Source: Candidatus Binataceae bacterium (GTDB taxonomy: Bacteria > Desulfobacterota > Binatia > Binatales > Binataceae). From it: DNA of 64,000 nt. Shown here piece by piece: positions 7,613 to 16,659 of the stretch; the stretch's first letter is position 1; every line of letters starts with the position of its first letter. The stretch lies in contig DATGLK010000025.1 in the NCBI GenBank assembly GCA_035294265.1, positions 1-64,000 of the forward strand, read 5' to 3'. Below the pieces are notes generated by a model that ran no database searches, had not been told where the DNA came from, and worked only from the letters and a program-made list of their open reading frames with translations. Made by a program: the position numbers and the translations under genes.

Positions 7613-9535
7613 ATGACGGTTGCTTTTCCGGCCCTGGGCCTGATTTTGCTCTGCCCTGTCCTGGGGGTCGTGTTCAACCTGTTCTGGGGCGCGCGCGCCG
7701 GCCGCGCCGCGGTCTACACCGTAGGGGTGGCTGCGATCGCAATCCCCTTCGCCGTTGCCCTATGGGCAGTGGGTACCCTGCTGACCCTCAACCCGGGTCA
7801 GGTCTTGGGTGTCACCTTGTGGCCGTGGATCGAGGTCGGCAGATTTCACGTCCAGATCGCCTTGCGCCTGGATTCGCTGGCGGCGGTGATGGTGCTGGTG
7901 GTGTCGGGGGTAGGCGCGCTGATCCATCTGTATTCGTGCGGCTATATGGCTGAGGATCCTGACTTCGCCCGCTTCTTCACCTACATGAACCTGTTCGTGT
8001 TCTCGATGTTGCTACTGGTCTTGGCCGCCAACCTGCTGCTGATGTTTGTAGGCTGGGAAGGGGTCGGGCTGTGCTCCTACCTACTGATCGCGTTTTGGTA
8101 CACCGATCCACAGTTTGCCTATAACGGCCGCAAGGCCTTCGTGGTCAATCGTATCGGTGACGCCGGCTTTATCCTGGGGCTGCTGACCCTATTCTGGGCG
8201 TTGTCTTCGCACGGCTTCTGGACCCTGGACTTTGTGCAGATGCAGAGCCATATCGCGGTGGTGACGCCCGCTTTGGCTACGGCCGCGGGCTTGCTGTTGT
8301 TTGCGGGCGCCACCGGTAAATCCGCCCAGATTCCGCTCTACGTCTGGCTGCCCGACGCGATGGTCGGTCCTACGCCGGTCAGTGCTTTGATCCACGCCGC
8401 GACTATGGTCACGGCTGGGGTCTACATGGTGGCTCGCCTCAACTTCCTCTACATGCTCAGCCCGCAGGCGATGGAAGTGGTGGCGGCGGTAGGCACGGCC
8501 ACAGCGTTTTTCGCCGCCACCATCGCCATTGTCCAACCCGACATCAAGCGCGTGCTGGCCTACTCGACCATCAGCCAGCTCGGCTACATGTTCATGGGAG
8601 TGGGAGTGGGAGCGTTCGCCGCCGGTATCTCCCACGTCATGACTCACGCCTTCTTCAAGGCCCTGCTCTTTCTGTGCGCCGGCTCGGTTATCCACGGATT
8701 GCACGGCGAGCAGGACATGAACCACATGGGCGGGCTGGCGCGCAAGATGCCGATCACTTGCGTGACGATGTGGATGGCGACCCTGGCGATCGTGGCGATT
8801 CCACCGTTTGCCGGATTTTTTACCAAGGATCTGATCCTGAGCTCGGCCTACTCTTCGGGCCATTTCGTCTTATGGCTGGTGGGCTTGATTACCGCCGCGC
8901 TGACCGGACTTTACATGTTCCGCCTGATTTTCATGACCTTCCATGGCAAGTCGCGGGTCGCGCCCGAAAAAGCCCATCACATCCACGAATCGCCATTGGT
9001 GATGACGCTGCCTCTGATGGTGCTGGCGGCGCTGTCGCTATGCGGCGGCTGGATAGCGTTGCCCCAGGGCCTTCTGTGGGGCAATGTGCTGGGCCGCTTC
9101 CTGGCCAGTACGGTGGGCACCTTCAAGCCCCTGTTTGAAACCAACGAAGTCATGCTCAGCGGCTTGAGCGTGCTGGCCGGCCTGACCGGACTGGCAACTG
9201 CTTGGCTTTTCTATATCGCTCGTCCCGAGTGGCCCGGCCAACTCGCACGCTCGGTATATGCTTTGTATCGGCTTCTCCTGGACAAGTATTTCATCGACCA
9301 AATCTACGATCGGTTGGTGTCGCGGCCACTGTTTTTCATCGGCCATTATGTGCTGTGGCGCGGCGTTGACTCCTTCACGATCGATGGCGTGGTGGAAGGC
9401 TCGGCCGTGACCGTCGAGACCGGCGGTGACTTGGCGCGGCGGGCGGAAAACGGCAACGTGCAATCCTACGCCCTGGTCTATTTGCTGGGCGCGGTGGCGG
9501 TGGTTGCCTTCTACGTCTACCGGGTGCTCCACTGA
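7613..9535 (+). CDS. nuoL: NADH-quinone oxidoreductase subunit L
   Basis: A 640-residue antiporter-like proton-pumping subunit. MFVGWEGVGLCSYLLI carries the TM5 glutamate, GATGKSAQIPLYVWLPDAM the TM7 lysine, and SALIHAATMVTAGVYMVAR the TM8 region. The C-terminal 100 residues extend beyond the 14-helix core, consistent with the long lateral helix that clamps the membrane arm. The nuoL stop and nuoM start share one base (TGATG). Confidence 0.95.
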   Translation: MTVAFPALGLILLCPVLGVVFNLFWGARAGRAAVYTVGVAAIAIPFAVALWAVGTLLTLNPGQVLGVTLWPWIEVGRFHVQIALRLDSLAAVMVLVVSGVGALIHLYSCGYMAEDPDFARFFTYMNLFVFSMLLLVLAANLLLMFVGWEGVGLCSYLLIAFWYTDPQFAYNGRKAFVVNRIGDAGFILGLLTLFWALSSHGFWTLDFVQMQSHIAVVTPALATAAGLLLFAGATGKSAQIPLYVWLPDAMVGPTPVSALIHAATMVTAGVYMVARLNFLYMLSPQAMEVVAAVGTATAFFAATIAIVQPDIKRVLAYSTISQLGYMFMGVGVGAFAAGISHVMTHAFFKALLFLCAGSVIHGLHGEQDMNHMGGLARKMPITCVTMWMATLAIVAIPPFAGFFTKDLILSSAYSSGHFVLWLVGLITAALTGLYMFRLIFMTFHGKSRVAPEKAHHIHESPLVMTLPLMVLAALSLCGGWIALPQGLLWGNVLGRFLASTVGTFKPLFETNEVMLSGLSVLAGLTGLATAWLFYIARPEWPGQLARSVYALYRLLLDKYFIDQIYDRLVSRPLFFIGHYVLWRGVDSFTIDGVVEGSAVTVETGGDLARRAENGNVQSYALVYLLGAVAVVAFYVYRVLH

Positions 9536-11088
9536 TGTTTTCCAACTGGCTGACCGCGATGGTGTTTGTGCCGCTGCTGGGGGCAATACTGATTACCCTG
9601 CAAAGCAATGAGCGGGGCGCGTGGCGCTCGGCCTTCATCTTTTCGCTGATTCCGCTGGCGATAAGCTTTTATCTCTTTGCCGCCTTCGACCCCGCCAGCA
9701 CCAGCTATCAGTTCGTGGAAAACTATTCCTGGATTCCGCAATTCGGGATTTCCTATCACATCGGTATCGACGGCATCAGCTTGTTCCTGGTTCTTCTGAC
9801 CACGATTCTGATCTCGCTCTCGCTGCTTTATTCGGGCGGCGGTGATATCGGGTTTCGGGCCAAGGAATTCTGTTTCTTCATGCTGGTGCTGGAAACCGGA
9901 CTGCTAGGCGCCTTGGTGGCGGTTGATATTTTCCTGTTCTACGTATTTTGGGAAGTGATGCTTATTCCGATGTATTTTCTCATCGGGATTTGGGGTCACG
10001 GCCGCAAGCTGTACGCCGCCTTCAAATTTATCCTGTACACCATGCTCGGCTCGATCCTGATGCTGGTCGCCATCATCTATCTAGTGCTGGCGGCGCGCAC
10101 GCAGCTTGGGCATCTCAGCTTCGATCTGCCGCAACTCTACCAAGTGCCGTTAACCGCGACCCAGGCCCGCTGGCTGTTCGCGGCCTTCGCCCTGGCCTTC
10201 GCGATCAAGGTGCCGATGTGGCCGGTGCATACCTGGCTGCCCGACGCTCATACCGAGGCCCCCACCGCGGGCTCGGTGATTCTAGCCGGGGTGATGCTGA
10301 AGATGGGCGGCTACGGCTTCCTGCGCTTCGCCATTCCGCTCTTTCCCGACGTGGCACGCCAAGCCGCGCCGATCTTCATGGCCTTGGCGGTAATCGGAAT
10401 TGTTTACGGTGCGGTGGTGGCATTGGTGCAGCCCGATCTCAAGCGCCTGGTAGCCTATTCTTCGGTCAGCCATCTGGGGTTCGTGATGCTCGGACTGTTC
10501 GCTCTCAATCCGCAGGGCGTTGAGGGCGGGCTTTACCAAATGCTCAACCATGGGGTTTCCACCGGCGCTCTGTTTCTTCTGGTCGGGATGATCTACCTGC
10601 GCCGACATACGCGCGAAATCAGCGAGTTTGGTGGTCTGTGGCACAGCGTGCCCAAGTACGCGGGAATCTTCATGGTCGTGATGCTGTCGTCGGTGGGCTT
10701 GCCCGGCCTCAACGGCTTCGTGGGAGAATTCCTCATCCTGCTGGGCGCCTACCTGGCGACTTGGCAAGCGGCGGCGGTGGCCGTCACCGGCCTGATCCTG
10801 GGCGCGCTGTACCTCTTCTACGCCTACGAGCGGGTGATCTTTGGCCCCATCAAACACAAGATCAATGAAACCCTGCCCGATCTCACGGCACGGGAAATCG
10901 CGGTCATGGTGCCGCTGATTGGGCTGATGTTTTTCATGGGTCTTTACCCCAAACCTCTGCTGTCGCGGATGGAACCATCGGTGCAGCTGTTGGTGCAGCG
11001 TGCTCACGCCCAGGTCGCTCGGCTGGACCAAAGCGAGAGCAAACAGATGGCGGCGGCCGCGGTCGCGCCGGCGAGCAACCTGAGATGA
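9535..11088 (+). CDS. nuoM: NADH-quinone oxidoreductase subunit M
   Basis: A 517-residue antiporter-like subunit. VFWEVMLIPMYFLIGIWG has the TM5 glutamate, FAIKVPMWPVHTWLPDAHTE the TM7 lysine and loop, and GVMLKMGGYGFLRF the TM8 lysine. The C-terminal tail (about 485-517) is Ala/Gln-rich and hydrophilic. It shares one base with nuoL and overlaps nuoN by 4 nt (ATGA). Confidence 0.95.
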   Translation: MFSNWLTAMVFVPLLGAILITLQSNERGAWRSAFIFSLIPLAISFYLFAAFDPASTSYQFVENYSWIPQFGISYHIGIDGISLFLVLLTTILISLSLLYSGGGDIGFRAKEFCFFMLVLETGLLGALVAVDIFLFYVFWEVMLIPMYFLIGIWGHGRKLYAAFKFILYTMLGSILMLVAIIYLVLAARTQLGHLSFDLPQLYQVPLTATQARWLFAAFALAFAIKVPMWPVHTWLPDAHTEAPTAGSVILAGVMLKMGGYGFLRFAIPLFPDVARQAAPIFMALAVIGIVYGAVVALVQPDLKRLVAYSSVSHLGFVMLGLFALNPQGVEGGLYQMLNHGVSTGALFLLVGMIYLRRHTREISEFGGLWHSVPKYAGIFMVVMLSSVGLPGLNGFVGEFLILLGAYLATWQAAAVAVTGLILGALYLFYAYERVIFGPIKHKINETLPDLTAREIAVMVPLIGLMFFMGLYPKPLLSRMEPSVQLLVQRAHAQVARLDQSESKQMAAAAVAPASNLR

Positions 11089-12584
11089 CTGCGAACGCTT
11101 TCAATTTCGCCCAGCTGCATTTCGCCTGGCTCCCAATCTTGCCGCTGATCGTGCTGGCGGTGACCGCGATGGTTGTGCTGCTGGTGGGGGCGCGCCTAAG
11201 TGAAGAGGAAGGCGAGGGCCTGGGCTGGCTGTCGCTGGTAGGGTTGGTGATCGCGTTTATTTTCGCGCTGGGGATGATCGGTCCCTCCGAGCTGACCTTT
11301 TCGGGCGCCTTGGTGGTCGATAATTTCAGCGCCTACTTCTTCCTGATCCTCCTCTTCGCCGCCGCGGTTACCGTTCTGATGTCGCTGGATTACGTGGCTC
11401 AGCAGGGCCTGCCCGGAGCCGAATATTACGCGCTGCTCCTATTTGCTACGATTGGCATGCTGTTGATGGCCGCGGCGGGCGACCTCATCATCATTTTTTT
11501 GGGCCTCGAGACGATGTCGATCGCGGTCTACGTGATGGCGGGACTGGCCCGGCGCGATCCCAAATCCAACGAAGCCGCGCTCAAGTATTTCCTGCTGGGA
11601 GCTTTTTCTACCGGCTTCCTGCTCTACGGTATCGCGTTTATCTACGGTGCCACCGGTAGTGTCAAACTCGCTCAGGTCAGCGCCGCCATGGGTCATTCCA
11701 GCCATCAGCCGCTGCTGCTCTTGGGTGTCGGCCTGCTCCTTATCGGGTTCGCTTTTAAAGTGGCGGCTGTGCCCTTTCACATGTGGACGCCTGACGTTTA
11801 TGAAGGAGCGCCGACCTCGGTCACCGCCTTCATGGCAGTAGGTGTCAAACTGGCGGCTTTCGCGGGCTTCGTGCGTGTCTTCATGGTCCATCTGCCGGCG
11901 ATAAGTCCGGATTGGAGTTGGGTGTTGTGGGTGATTGCCGCGCTGACGGTCACGGCTGGCAACACCATCGCATTGCTGCAGACCAATCTGAAACGACTGT
12001 TGGCATATTCCGCGATCGCCCATGCCGGCTACATGCTGGTGGCGATGACGGCGGGTGGAATTGGCGCCGGCGGCGCAGTCCTTTACTACCTGCTGGGCTA
12101 CGCCTTCACCAACCTTGGTGCCTTCGCAATCCTGATCGCGCTGGCCCGCCAGGGCGAACCCAATGATCGGATCGACGACTTGCGTGGTCTGGCGACGCGC
12201 CATCCGATCCTGGCCGCCGCGATGACGTTGTTGCTGCTGTCTCTGGTTGGAGTGCCACCGCTAGCCGGATTCGTGGGCAAGTTCTACCTGTTTTCGGCCG
12301 CGCTGTCGGCTGGCTATGTCTGGCTGGTGGTAATCGCGGTCGTCAATAGCGTGATATCTGCTTACTACTATCTGACCCCGGTGGTTGCCATGTATGCCGG
12401 CACCGGTGGCGTCGAGCCCGGGCGTGTCTATGCCCGCCCGGCGTTGGTGGCGGCAATCGCTATAGGCGTGGCGGGAACCATCGCGATCGGGCTCTTCCCC
12501 CAGCCTTATATGGCGGCCGCCTCCGGCGCGTTCGCCTCCGCCTTCGGCAAACCGGCGCTGAGCGCGGTCGCGCTGTTTCATTAA
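11085..12584 (+). CDS. nuoN: NADH-quinone oxidoreductase subunit N
   Basis: A 499-residue antiporter-like subunit and the last gene of the operon. IFLGLETMSIAVYVMAGL and SNEAALKYFLLGAFSTGFLL are the NuoN signature around TM5, and FKVAAVPFHMWTPDVYEGAP contains the TM7 lysine. The start lies in the ATGA overlap with nuoM. After the stop there are 108 nt to an MFS gene on the same strand, with no evident terminator, so read-through is possible. Confidence 0.95.
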   Translation: MTANAFNFAQLHFAWLPILPLIVLAVTAMVVLLVGARLSEEEGEGLGWLSLVGLVIAFIFALGMIGPSELTFSGALVVDNFSAYFFLILLFAAAVTVLMSLDYVAQQGLPGAEYYALLLFATIGMLLMAAAGDLIIIFLGLETMSIAVYVMAGLARRDPKSNEAALKYFLLGAFSTGFLLYGIAFIYGATGSVKLAQVSAAMGHSSHQPLLLLGVGLLLIGFAFKVAAVPFHMWTPDVYEGAPTSVTAFMAVGVKLAAFAGFVRVFMVHLPAISPDWSWVLWVIAALTVTAGNTIALLQTNLKRLLAYSAIAHAGYMLVAMTAGGIGAGGAVLYYLLGYAFTNLGAFAILIALARQGEPNDRIDDLRGLATRHPILAAAMTLLLLSLVGVPPLAGFVGKFYLFSAALSAGYVWLVVIAVVNSVISAYYYLTPVVAMYAGTGGVEPGRVYARPALVAAIAIGVAGTIAIGLFPQPYMAAASGAFASAFGKPALSAVALFH

Positions 12585-12692
12585 TTTCCTGCGTCCTCCA
12601 ACTGCCTGGCTTTGGGGCGGGGTGTTCGCGATGCCGCGGGAAATGTGCGCTCGCTTGGCCATGGGCGCTCTGGCAGACTCGGGGTGGCCCCA

Positions 12693-13964
12693 ATGCCCGA
12701 AGTACTGCTTAAACCCGCGCCCGAGGACTCCGCCAGGCAATCCACAGGGGTTTTCCGAGCCCTGCGCCACCGCAATTTTCGCCTGTGGTTTTTCGGCCAG
12801 TTTACCTCGCAGGTGGGCTCCTGGATGCAGAACGTGGCCCAGGGCTGGCTGGTGTTCAAGCTGACCGATTCCTCGCTGATGCTGGGAGTGGTCTCCTTTG
12901 CCTCGTTGATGCCAGTGCTGGTGGTTTCGTTGTTTGCCGGAGTGGTTGTGGACCGCAGCGATCGCCGCCGCCTGCTGGTCGGCACTCAGAGCGCGATGAT
13001 GGCCACCGCGTTCGTACTCGCGGCCCTGACCTGGACCGGAGTGGTGCGGGTTGAGCACATCATCGTGTTGGGTTTCCTCAACGGCGTTGCGATGGCGTTC
13101 GACATGCCCGGCCGGCAGGCTTTCGTGATCGAGATGGTCGGAGGGCGCGAGGAATTGCCGGGTGCCATCGCGCTCAATTCGATGTTGATGAACGGGGCGC
13201 GCGCCCTGGGTCCGGCCTTGGGCGGCCTGCTGCTGGCGCTGATCGGTGAAGCCGGTTGCTTCCTGGTCAACGGACTGAGTTTTCTGGCGGTGATCGGTTC
13301 TCTGATGGCGATGAAGGTGGCGCCACGACCGGCTCCCCGTCACGGCGCGATGCTCTGGCGCCAACTGCGCGAGGGGCTGGCCTATGCCTGGCATCACGTG
13401 GCGATCTTCAATCTGCTCGCGATGCTGGCAGTGGTCTTTGGGATAGCCATGCAGTACATGGTGCTAGCGCCGATTTTTGCTCGCGACATCTTGCACGGCC
13501 AGGCGCGTCTCTACGGCTTTTTGATGGGCGCCAACGGCCTGGGCGCAGTGCCGGGCTCAGCCCTGCTCAGCGCCTATGGTCGCGACGTGCGCCGCCTGCG
13601 CCGCCTGCTGATCGCCGGCGCGTTCGGGATGGCGGTGGCGGTGATCGGTTTCGGCCTGTCCACCCACCCCTGGTTATCGCTGATAGCGTTGGTGTGCGCC
13701 GGTTGCGCGATGATCAATTACACCGCCGCCTCCAATACCTTGTTGCAACTATTCGTGGCCGAGGAGTTTCGCGGCCGGGTGATGAGCCTGTACACCCTGG
13801 CGATGCTGGGAATGACGCCGCTGGGCAGCCTGTTTGCAGGCTTCCTAGGGCAACGCCTGGGTGCGGTGTGGACCGTGGTGTGGTGCGGAGTCCTGACCCT
13901 GCTGTGTGCCTGCTATATGCTGCGCAAGGTCAAATATTTTGTGCTGGCGCCCGCGCCCGCTTGA
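12693..13964 (+). CDS. MFS transporter, EntS/DHA3-like exporter
   Basis: A 423-residue, twelve-helix transporter. FRALRHRNFRLWFFGQFTSQ at about 19-38, VDRSDRRRLLVGTQ (the loop 2-3 motif A variant) and FDMPGRQAFVIEMVG match the EntS-like exporters (COG0477/PF05977), which export siderophores or drugs across the inner membrane. ATG 12693 is preferred; an in-frame extension reaches back to 12612. The substrate is not predictable and no siderophore genes are nearby. Confidence 0.85.
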   Translation: MPEVLLKPAPEDSARQSTGVFRALRHRNFRLWFFGQFTSQVGSWMQNVAQGWLVFKLTDSSLMLGVVSFASLMPVLVVSLFAGVVVDRSDRRRLLVGTQSAMMATAFVLAALTWTGVVRVEHIIVLGFLNGVAMAFDMPGRQAFVIEMVGGREELPGAIALNSMLMNGARALGPALGGLLLALIGEAGCFLVNGLSFLAVIGSLMAMKVAPRPAPRHGAMLWRQLREGLAYAWHHVAIFNLLAMLAVVFGIAMQYMVLAPIFARDILHGQARLYGFLMGANGLGAVPGSALLSAYGRDVRRLRRLLIAGAFGMAVAVIGFGLSTHPWLSLIALVCAGCAMINYTAASNTLLQLFVAEEFRGRVMSLYTLAMLGMTPLGSLFAGFLGQRLGAVWTVVWCGVLTLLCACYMLRKVKYFVLAPAPA

Positions 13965-14135
13965 GCCAACCGCCTAAAAGATCAATCCGGAGGCTCTGTA
14001 ACCCACGCTGTAGTGAGCTATGATGCCTGCGGGCTTGTCGTTACCTTGGCGTGAAGTCGCGGGGTCTGTAAAAATCCCGAGTTGACGCTTGGGCGACAAG
14101 TCGTGGTCGGCGGCCTGAAGCCGCGAAAGGAATTT

Positions 14136-15134
14136 ATGGGCAGTTGGGAGCGATGGGATCCGCAGGCGCTGGCCGAACGTGTGCTGGCCGGCGAGGAACT
14201 GGAGCGCGAGTGCGCGCGCGCCGTGCTGAACAGTCCGGATGAAGGCTTGGAGGAGTTGCTTCGAGCCACCTTGACTGTGCGCGAGGCCCATTTCGGCCGC
14301 CGGGTTAAACTCTGCATGCTGCGCAACGCCCGCAGCGGCATCTGCCCGGAAGACTGCGGCTATTGCTCGCAATCGCGCCTGTCGACTGCCGAGATCCCGG
14401 TGTACAAGCTGCAAAGCCTGGCTAGCTTGCTCGAAGGGGCCGAGCGCGCCGCCGCCTCCGGCGCGCGCCGCTACTGCATGGTGACCAGCGGGCGCGGCCC
14501 TAGCGCGGCCGATATCGAACATCTAGGCGAGGCCTGCGAACGGATCAGGGCGTGTCATCCGCAGCTGGAGCTGTGTTTGTCGCTGGGACTGACCTCGCGC
14601 GAGCAAGCCGAGGCGCTCAAGGCAGCGGGTGCGGGCTGGATCAATCACAATCTCAATACCAGCCGCAATTTCTACCCCAGCATTTGCACCACGCATACCT
14701 GGGACGATCGGGTAGCAACCATCGAAAACGTGCGCGCGGCCGGGCTTAACACCTGTGCCGGCGGGATTGTGGGCATGGGCGAGAGTATCGAGGATGTGTT
14801 GGATCTGGCCTATGCCACGCGGCGGATGCACATCGATTCAGTGCCGGTCAATTTTCTCAACCCTATCGCGGGCACGCCCTTGGCCGGGCGGCATGATCTG
14901 ACGCCTCAACAATGCCTGCGCACCTTGTGCTTGTTTCGGCTGCTCAATCCCGGTGCCGAAGTGCGCGCGGCCGGTGGGCGCGAGGTGGGCCTTGGCCAAT
15001 GGCAGAAGTACGCGCTGTATGCCGCCAACTCGATCTTCGTCGACGGGTATTTGACCACGCCGGGAATGGCTCTGGAGGAGACGCGCCACTTGATCGAAAG
15101 CCTTGGTTTCGAAGTCGAGCCGGGGGTCAATTAG
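14136..15134 (+). CDS. bioB: Biotin synthase
   Basis: A 332-residue radical SAM enzyme that inserts sulfur into dethiobiotin. ICPEDCGYCSQS carries the radical-SAM cysteines C70, C74 and C77. Further cysteines in RYCMVTSG, LELCLSLG and NTCAGGIVGMGE match the ligands of the sacrificial 2Fe-2S cluster, and PVNFLNPIAGTPL is conserved. ATG 14136 is set by AAAGGAA about 6 nt upstream. Other bio genes are absent from the window. The next gene, selA, starts 7 nt after the stop. Confidence 0.93.
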   Translation: MGSWERWDPQALAERVLAGEELERECARAVLNSPDEGLEELLRATLTVREAHFGRRVKLCMLRNARSGICPEDCGYCSQSRLSTAEIPVYKLQSLASLLEGAERAAASGARRYCMVTSGRGPSAADIEHLGEACERIRACHPQLELCLSLGLTSREQAEALKAAGAGWINHNLNTSRNFYPSICTTHTWDDRVATIENVRAAGLNTCAGGIVGMGESIEDVLDLAYATRRMHIDSVPVNFLNPIAGTPLAGRHDLTPQQCLRTLCLFRLLNPGAEVRAAGGREVGLGQWQKYALYAANSIFVDGYLTTPGMALEETRHLIESLGFEVEPGVN

Positions 15135-15140
15135 GGTTCC

Positions 15141-16559
15141 GTGGCGAGCAAAGCTCAGGTACCGCCGGCGCCGCGGTCCAGCGCCTTGCGGCTGATGCCG
15201 TCGGTGGACGAATGCCTCAACGCCCTGGCGGGCGAGCCGGCATTGAGCGCAGTCAACCGGGCCCGCATCGTCGAAGCAGTGCGCGCCGCGCAAACCGCGC
15301 TGCGAGAGCAGGCTAGTGCAGGCCACTTGGAGCGCGACCTGCCGCGCGCGGCCATGGTGGCGCGGATCGTGAGTGAAGCGCGCGGGCGCTTGCTTGACCA
15401 AACTGCCAGTTGGCAACCTGTGATCAATGCCACTGGGGTGGTAATCCATACCAATCTGGGCCGTGCGTTGCTGGCCGAGGCTGCGGCCGAAGCAGTGGCA
15501 CGGGCCGCCCGTGAGCCGATCGATCTAGAATTTGATCTTGCCAGTGGTAGCCGTGGAGACCGCGATCGGCTGGTTGAGGAGGATCTGCGCGCGCTATGCG
15601 GCGCGCCTGCCGCCACGGTGGTCAACAACAACGCGGCCGCGGTGCTGCTGGCCCTGGACACGCTGGCGCGCGGGCGAGAAGTAATCGTTTCGCGAGGAGA
15701 GTTGATCGAGATCGGTGGCTCCTTTCGGATCCCTGACGTGATGGAAAAAAGCGGTGCCCGCCTGCGCGAGGTCGGGACCACCAATCGCACCCATCTTAAA
15801 GATTATGCCCAGGCGATCGGACCCGACACCGCGCTAATGCTCAAGGTGCATCCCTCCAATTATCGGGTGGTGGGCTTCACCGCCGCGGTGGAATTGCGCG
15901 AACTGTGTGAATTAGGCCGCCGCCAAGGAATCGCAGTGATGGAGGATCTGGGGTCGGGAGCGCTGATCGATTTGCGCCCGCTGGGGCTCAAGTACGAACC
16001 GGTGGTACAGGAACGGATCGCGGCCGGGGCCGATTTGGTGTGTTTCTCGGGCGACAAGCTTTTGGGTGGACCGCAGGCCGGCATCCTGGTCGGCCGCAGC
16101 GACCTGATCGAGCGGATCAAGGCTAATCCGCTCAAGCGCGCGTTGCGCTGTGACAAACTGACGCTAGTTGCGTTAGCGGCTACTTTGCAGCTTTATCGCT
16201 GGGCCGCCGAGCCCGCACACGAGCTCCCAAGCTTGCGCTTTTTGTCCCGCGGCGCGGAGGAATTAGAGAGTTGCGCGCAACAGGCGTGCGCGATTTTGCG
16301 CCAGCGCCTGGACTCCGAGTTTACGATCACGGTGGCCCCGTCCACCTCTGAGGTCGGCTCGGGTTCGATGCCCGGTGAAGAGCTACCGACCCGGGTTCTC
16401 AGAATCACCCATCCACATTATTCGCCCCAGCGAATCGCGGCTTGGTTCCGAAGCGCGCGCCCGCCGGTAATCGGCCGCATCCAGGAGGGTGCCTTCCAGC
16501 TCGACGTGCGCACCATTGACGATCCGGCACGGCTGGCCATCGAGCTGCCTCCGCTCTGA
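15141..16559 (+). CDS. selA: L-seryl-tRNA(Sec) selenium transferase
   Basis: A 472-residue PLP enzyme that converts seryl-tRNA(Sec) to selenocysteyl-tRNA(Sec). NATGVVIHTNLGRALLAEAA near residue 96, NNNAAAVLLAL, RGELIEIGGSFRIPDVM and the PLP lysine K306 in CFSGDKLLGGPQAG are diagnostic. The start is GTG 15141. SelA implies that the genome also has selB, selC and selD plus at least one selenoprotein; none of these is in the window. Pairing with bioB is unusual and has no clear functional reason. Confidence 0.95.
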   Translation: MASKAQVPPAPRSSALRLMPSVDECLNALAGEPALSAVNRARIVEAVRAAQTALREQASAGHLERDLPRAAMVARIVSEARGRLLDQTASWQPVINATGVVIHTNLGRALLAEAAAEAVARAAREPIDLEFDLASGSRGDRDRLVEEDLRALCGAPAATVVNNNAAAVLLALDTLARGREVIVSRGELIEIGGSFRIPDVMEKSGARLREVGTTNRTHLKDYAQAIGPDTALMLKVHPSNYRVVGFTAAVELRELCELGRRQGIAVMEDLGSGALIDLRPLGLKYEPVVQERIAAGADLVCFSGDKLLGGPQAGILVGRSDLIERIKANPLKRALRCDKLTLVALAATLQLYRWAAEPAHELPSLRFLSRGAEELESCAQQACAILRQRLDSEFTITVAPSTSEVGSGSMPGEELPTRVLRITHPHYSPQRIAAWFRSARPPVIGRIQEGAFQLDVRTIDDPARLAIELPPL

Positions 16560-16659
16560 CCTTGCGGGCGAAGCTGGCTTTCCAAACCGCTCTTTTGATT
16601 GTGCCCTAGAGCGTTTATGCTTGATCGAGCACCCTGAGCTCGGAGGCGAGAGAGTTGCG

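Noticed and set aside
8480-8500. Second ops-like match GGCGGTAGGCA on the plus strand
   Set aside because: It lies inside nuoL coding sequence, far from polysaccharide genes, and shows that such short matches also occur by chance.
10282-11031. Minus-strand frame of 249 residues opposite nuoM
   Set aside because: Low-complexity, Gln/His-rich translation antisense to a conserved gene.
12261-13397. Long minus-strand open frame (378 residues) opposite nuoN and the MFS gene
   Set aside because: Composition is His/Arg/Gln-rich with no family, and the plus strand codes for two clear proteins. High-GC DNA gives such antisense frames.
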